6,020 nucleotides of DNA, from assembly GCA_964476835.1 (NCBI GenBank), contig CAYZCE010000047.1, positions 1-6,020 of the forward strand, read 5' to 3'. Position numbers and translations under genes: made by a program. Shown here in pieces: positions 5,371 to 6,020 of this stretch; the first letter of the stretch is position 1, and each line of letters opens with the position of its first letter. This DNA comes from PALSA-926 sp964476835. GTDB taxonomy: Bacteria; Pseudomonadota; Alphaproteobacteria; Micavibrionales; UBA2020. Under the pieces are notes generated by a model. The model made no database searches. It saw only the letters and a list, made by a program, of their open reading frames with translations, and was not told the origin of the DNA.

Positions 5371-5637
5371 ATGACGAACGACGGCAATGTCCATTCTTTC
5401 GCGCGCGAAGCCTTCAAGTCCAAGCTGCAAAAGCTGGCCGAGGGAAAGAGCGTCGATGATGCCGTCTTCGCAGATCTCATTTACACCGCCGTCAGCCAGT
5501 TTGGTCTCGCCGAAGAGAAATTCCGTGACGCTTTCGGCCTGAGCCTCGGCGCCGTCGAACGATGGTCCCAGATGCAGAACCTCCCGCAGCCCCTTGTCCG
5601 GGCCAAGATCCTGACGTGGATCCGGGAGAGCATCTGA
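5371..5637 (+). CDS. Small helix-turn-helix-like protein of unknown function
   Basis: This 88-residue, probably cytoplasmic protein is not one I can place in a named family. Residues 47-68, LAEEKFRDAFGLSLGAVERW and onward, look like a Xre-type helix-turn-helix: a helix, the turn at FGLS, then a recognition-like helix LGAVERWSQM, followed by NLPQPLVRAKILTWI. This suggests a DNA-binding regulator, by pattern only. The ATG at 5371 is forced: an in-frame TGA lies at 5347 with no other start codon between, and the next Met is residue 68. No Shine-Dalgarno sequence is visible, and the -10-like TATACT ends only 6 nt before the ATG, so the message may be leaderless. It is divergent from the GNAT gene and shares its control region. 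It could act as a local repressor of both genes, but nothing in the sequence proves this. The codon composition looks like a real gene of this genome. Confidence 0.7.
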   Translation: MTNDGNVHSFAREAFKSKLQKLAEGKSVDDAVFADLIYTAVSQFGLAEEKFRDAFGLSLGAVERWSQMQNLPQPLVRAKILTWIRESI

Positions 5638-5687
5638 GCGCGCTCGCTGTATTTTATTACCATAATTAATGCCGTAAGGCAAGAGGC

Positions 5688-5707
5688 GATATATTTCATT
5701 ATATATC
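5688..5707. repeat. Short AT-rich inverted repeat upstream of lepA
   Basis: GATATAT (5688-5694) and ATATATC (5701-5707) are perfect 7-bp arms around a 6-nt spacer. The site lies in the AT-rich 129-bp gap (5638-5766) between the HTH-like gene and lepA, where I find no other gene. It could be an operator, a weak hairpin or chance in AT-rich DNA. A second short dyad, GCCGTAAGGC (5671-5680), is next to it. Neither has a T run that would make a classical terminator. Confidence 0.4.
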
Positions 5708-5766
5708 AATGGCTTTTCTTGGCATTAGGCCTTGCGTTTTTGCGGTCGAGCTTGTAAAAACCGCCT

Positions 5767-6020
5767 ATGACAATCGAGCAAAAGCACATCCGCAACTTCG
5801 CCATCATCGCCCACATCGACCATGGCAAATCCACCCTCGCCGACCGCCTGATCCAGACCTGCGGCGGGCTGGAAGCGCGTGAGATGAAGGAGCAAGTGCT
5901 CGACAACATGGAGCTGGAGCGCGAGCGCGGCATCACCATCAAGGCCCAGACCGTGCGCCTGAAATACAAGGCGAAGGACGGCACCGAATACCTGCTGAAC
6001 CTGATGGACACGCCGGGCCA
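5767..6020 (+). CDS. lepA: Translation elongation factor 4 (LepA), 5' part (3' end outside window)
   Basis: LepA/EF4 is a ribosome-bound GTPase of the translation factor family, linked to back-translocation and ribosome biogenesis. The first 84 codons are in the window, out of about 600 in the family. The N-terminus IRNFAIIAHIDHGKST contains the G1 P-loop (AHIDHGKST, residues 15-23). CGGLEAREMKEQVLDNMELE follows, as in LepA proteins. The G2 segment is RGITIKAQ (54-61) and G3 is DTPG (81-84). The combination of AHIDHGKST, MELERERGITIKAQ and NLMDTPG separates it from EF-G, TypA and IF2. The ATG at 5767 gives the usual short N-terminus. No clear Shine-Dalgarno sequence is seen upstream. An ATG at 5709 is out of frame. 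LepA is normally encoded alone or with signal peptidase; its downstream neighbour is not visible. Confidence 0.97.
   Translation, partial: MTIEQKHIRNFAIIAHIDHGKSTLADRLIQTCGGLEAREMKEQVLDNMELERERGITIKAQTVRLKYKAKDGTEYLLNLMDTPG

Noticed and set aside
4618..5637. GNAT toxin/antitoxin pair
   Set aside because: Known GNAT toxin systems are co-directional operons with an upstream antitoxin and a toxin of roughly 160-180 residues. Here the genes are divergent and the GNAT protein is 239 residues.
5338..5709. Upstream extension of the GNAT reading frame
   Set aside because: The frame is open but antisense to the small HTH-like gene. The ATG at 5337 has a good AGGGG ribosome site and a normal GNAT N-terminus.
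5719..5736. Sigma-54-like promoter (TTGGCA ... TTGC) upstream of lepA
   Set aside because: The GG and GC elements are 13 bases apart, start to start, instead of the strict 12, and the TGGCACG core is incomplete.
5709..5882. ATG at 5709 opening a 57-codon frame that overlaps lepA
   Set aside because: Out of frame with lepA, no ribosome site, and the overlap is antagonistic to a well-conserved gene start.

Overview
The window reads as ordinary chromosome from a GC-rich proteobacterium. Alphaproteobacteria is my best guess, from the overall style of the ClpX, LepA and FdxA proteins, but that is an inference from memory and not a phylogenetic result. It holds eight genes, of which clpX (5' end missing) and lepA (3' end missing) run off the edges. 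I see no tRNA, rRNA, CRISPR array, transposase, phage gene or integrase.

Layout. 1-754 (+) is the 3' part of clpX, followed by a strong, probably bidirectional terminator (775-807). A 66-bp perfect inverted repeat (822-887) lies between it and a convergent two-gene minus-strand unit. That unit is a PuuA-like glutamine synthetase family enzyme (2864 down to 1521), joined by an ATGA stop/start overlap to a small membrane methyltransferase of the ICMT/PEMT type (1524 down to 901). Back to back with it, only 28 bp away, a plus-strand unit begins: a PuuB-like FAD oxidoreductase (2893-4176), then, 15 nt later, a 7Fe ferredoxin with a TTG start (4192-4533). A second palindromic element, shaped like a small cloverleaf (4552-4618), fills the next convergent junction. 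Beyond it is a minus-strand GNAT-fold protein (5337 down to 4618), divergent from a small helix-turn-helix-like protein (5371-5637). A 129-bp AT-rich gap precedes the 5' end of lepA (5767 onward).

How the genes work together. The synthetase and oxidase match the first two steps of the gamma-glutamylated amine (putrescine-type) route: ATP-dependent gamma-glutamylation of an amine, then FAD-dependent oxidation. No aldehyde dehydrogenase, gamma-glutamyl hydrolase, transporter or regulator of that pathway is in the window, so the substrate is open. The ferredoxin directly after the oxidase raises the question of whether it is the electron acceptor. The GNAT protein and the HTH-like protein share a 33-bp divergent control region in which two good -10 hexamers overlap, and the HTH gene appears to be leaderless.

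I do not see a clear, new multi-gene system. The points most worth following are the compact overlapping divergent promoter at 5338-5370, the oxidase-ferredoxin pairing, the placement of two different palindromic repeats at the two convergent junctions, and the unassigned GNAT/HTH pair.
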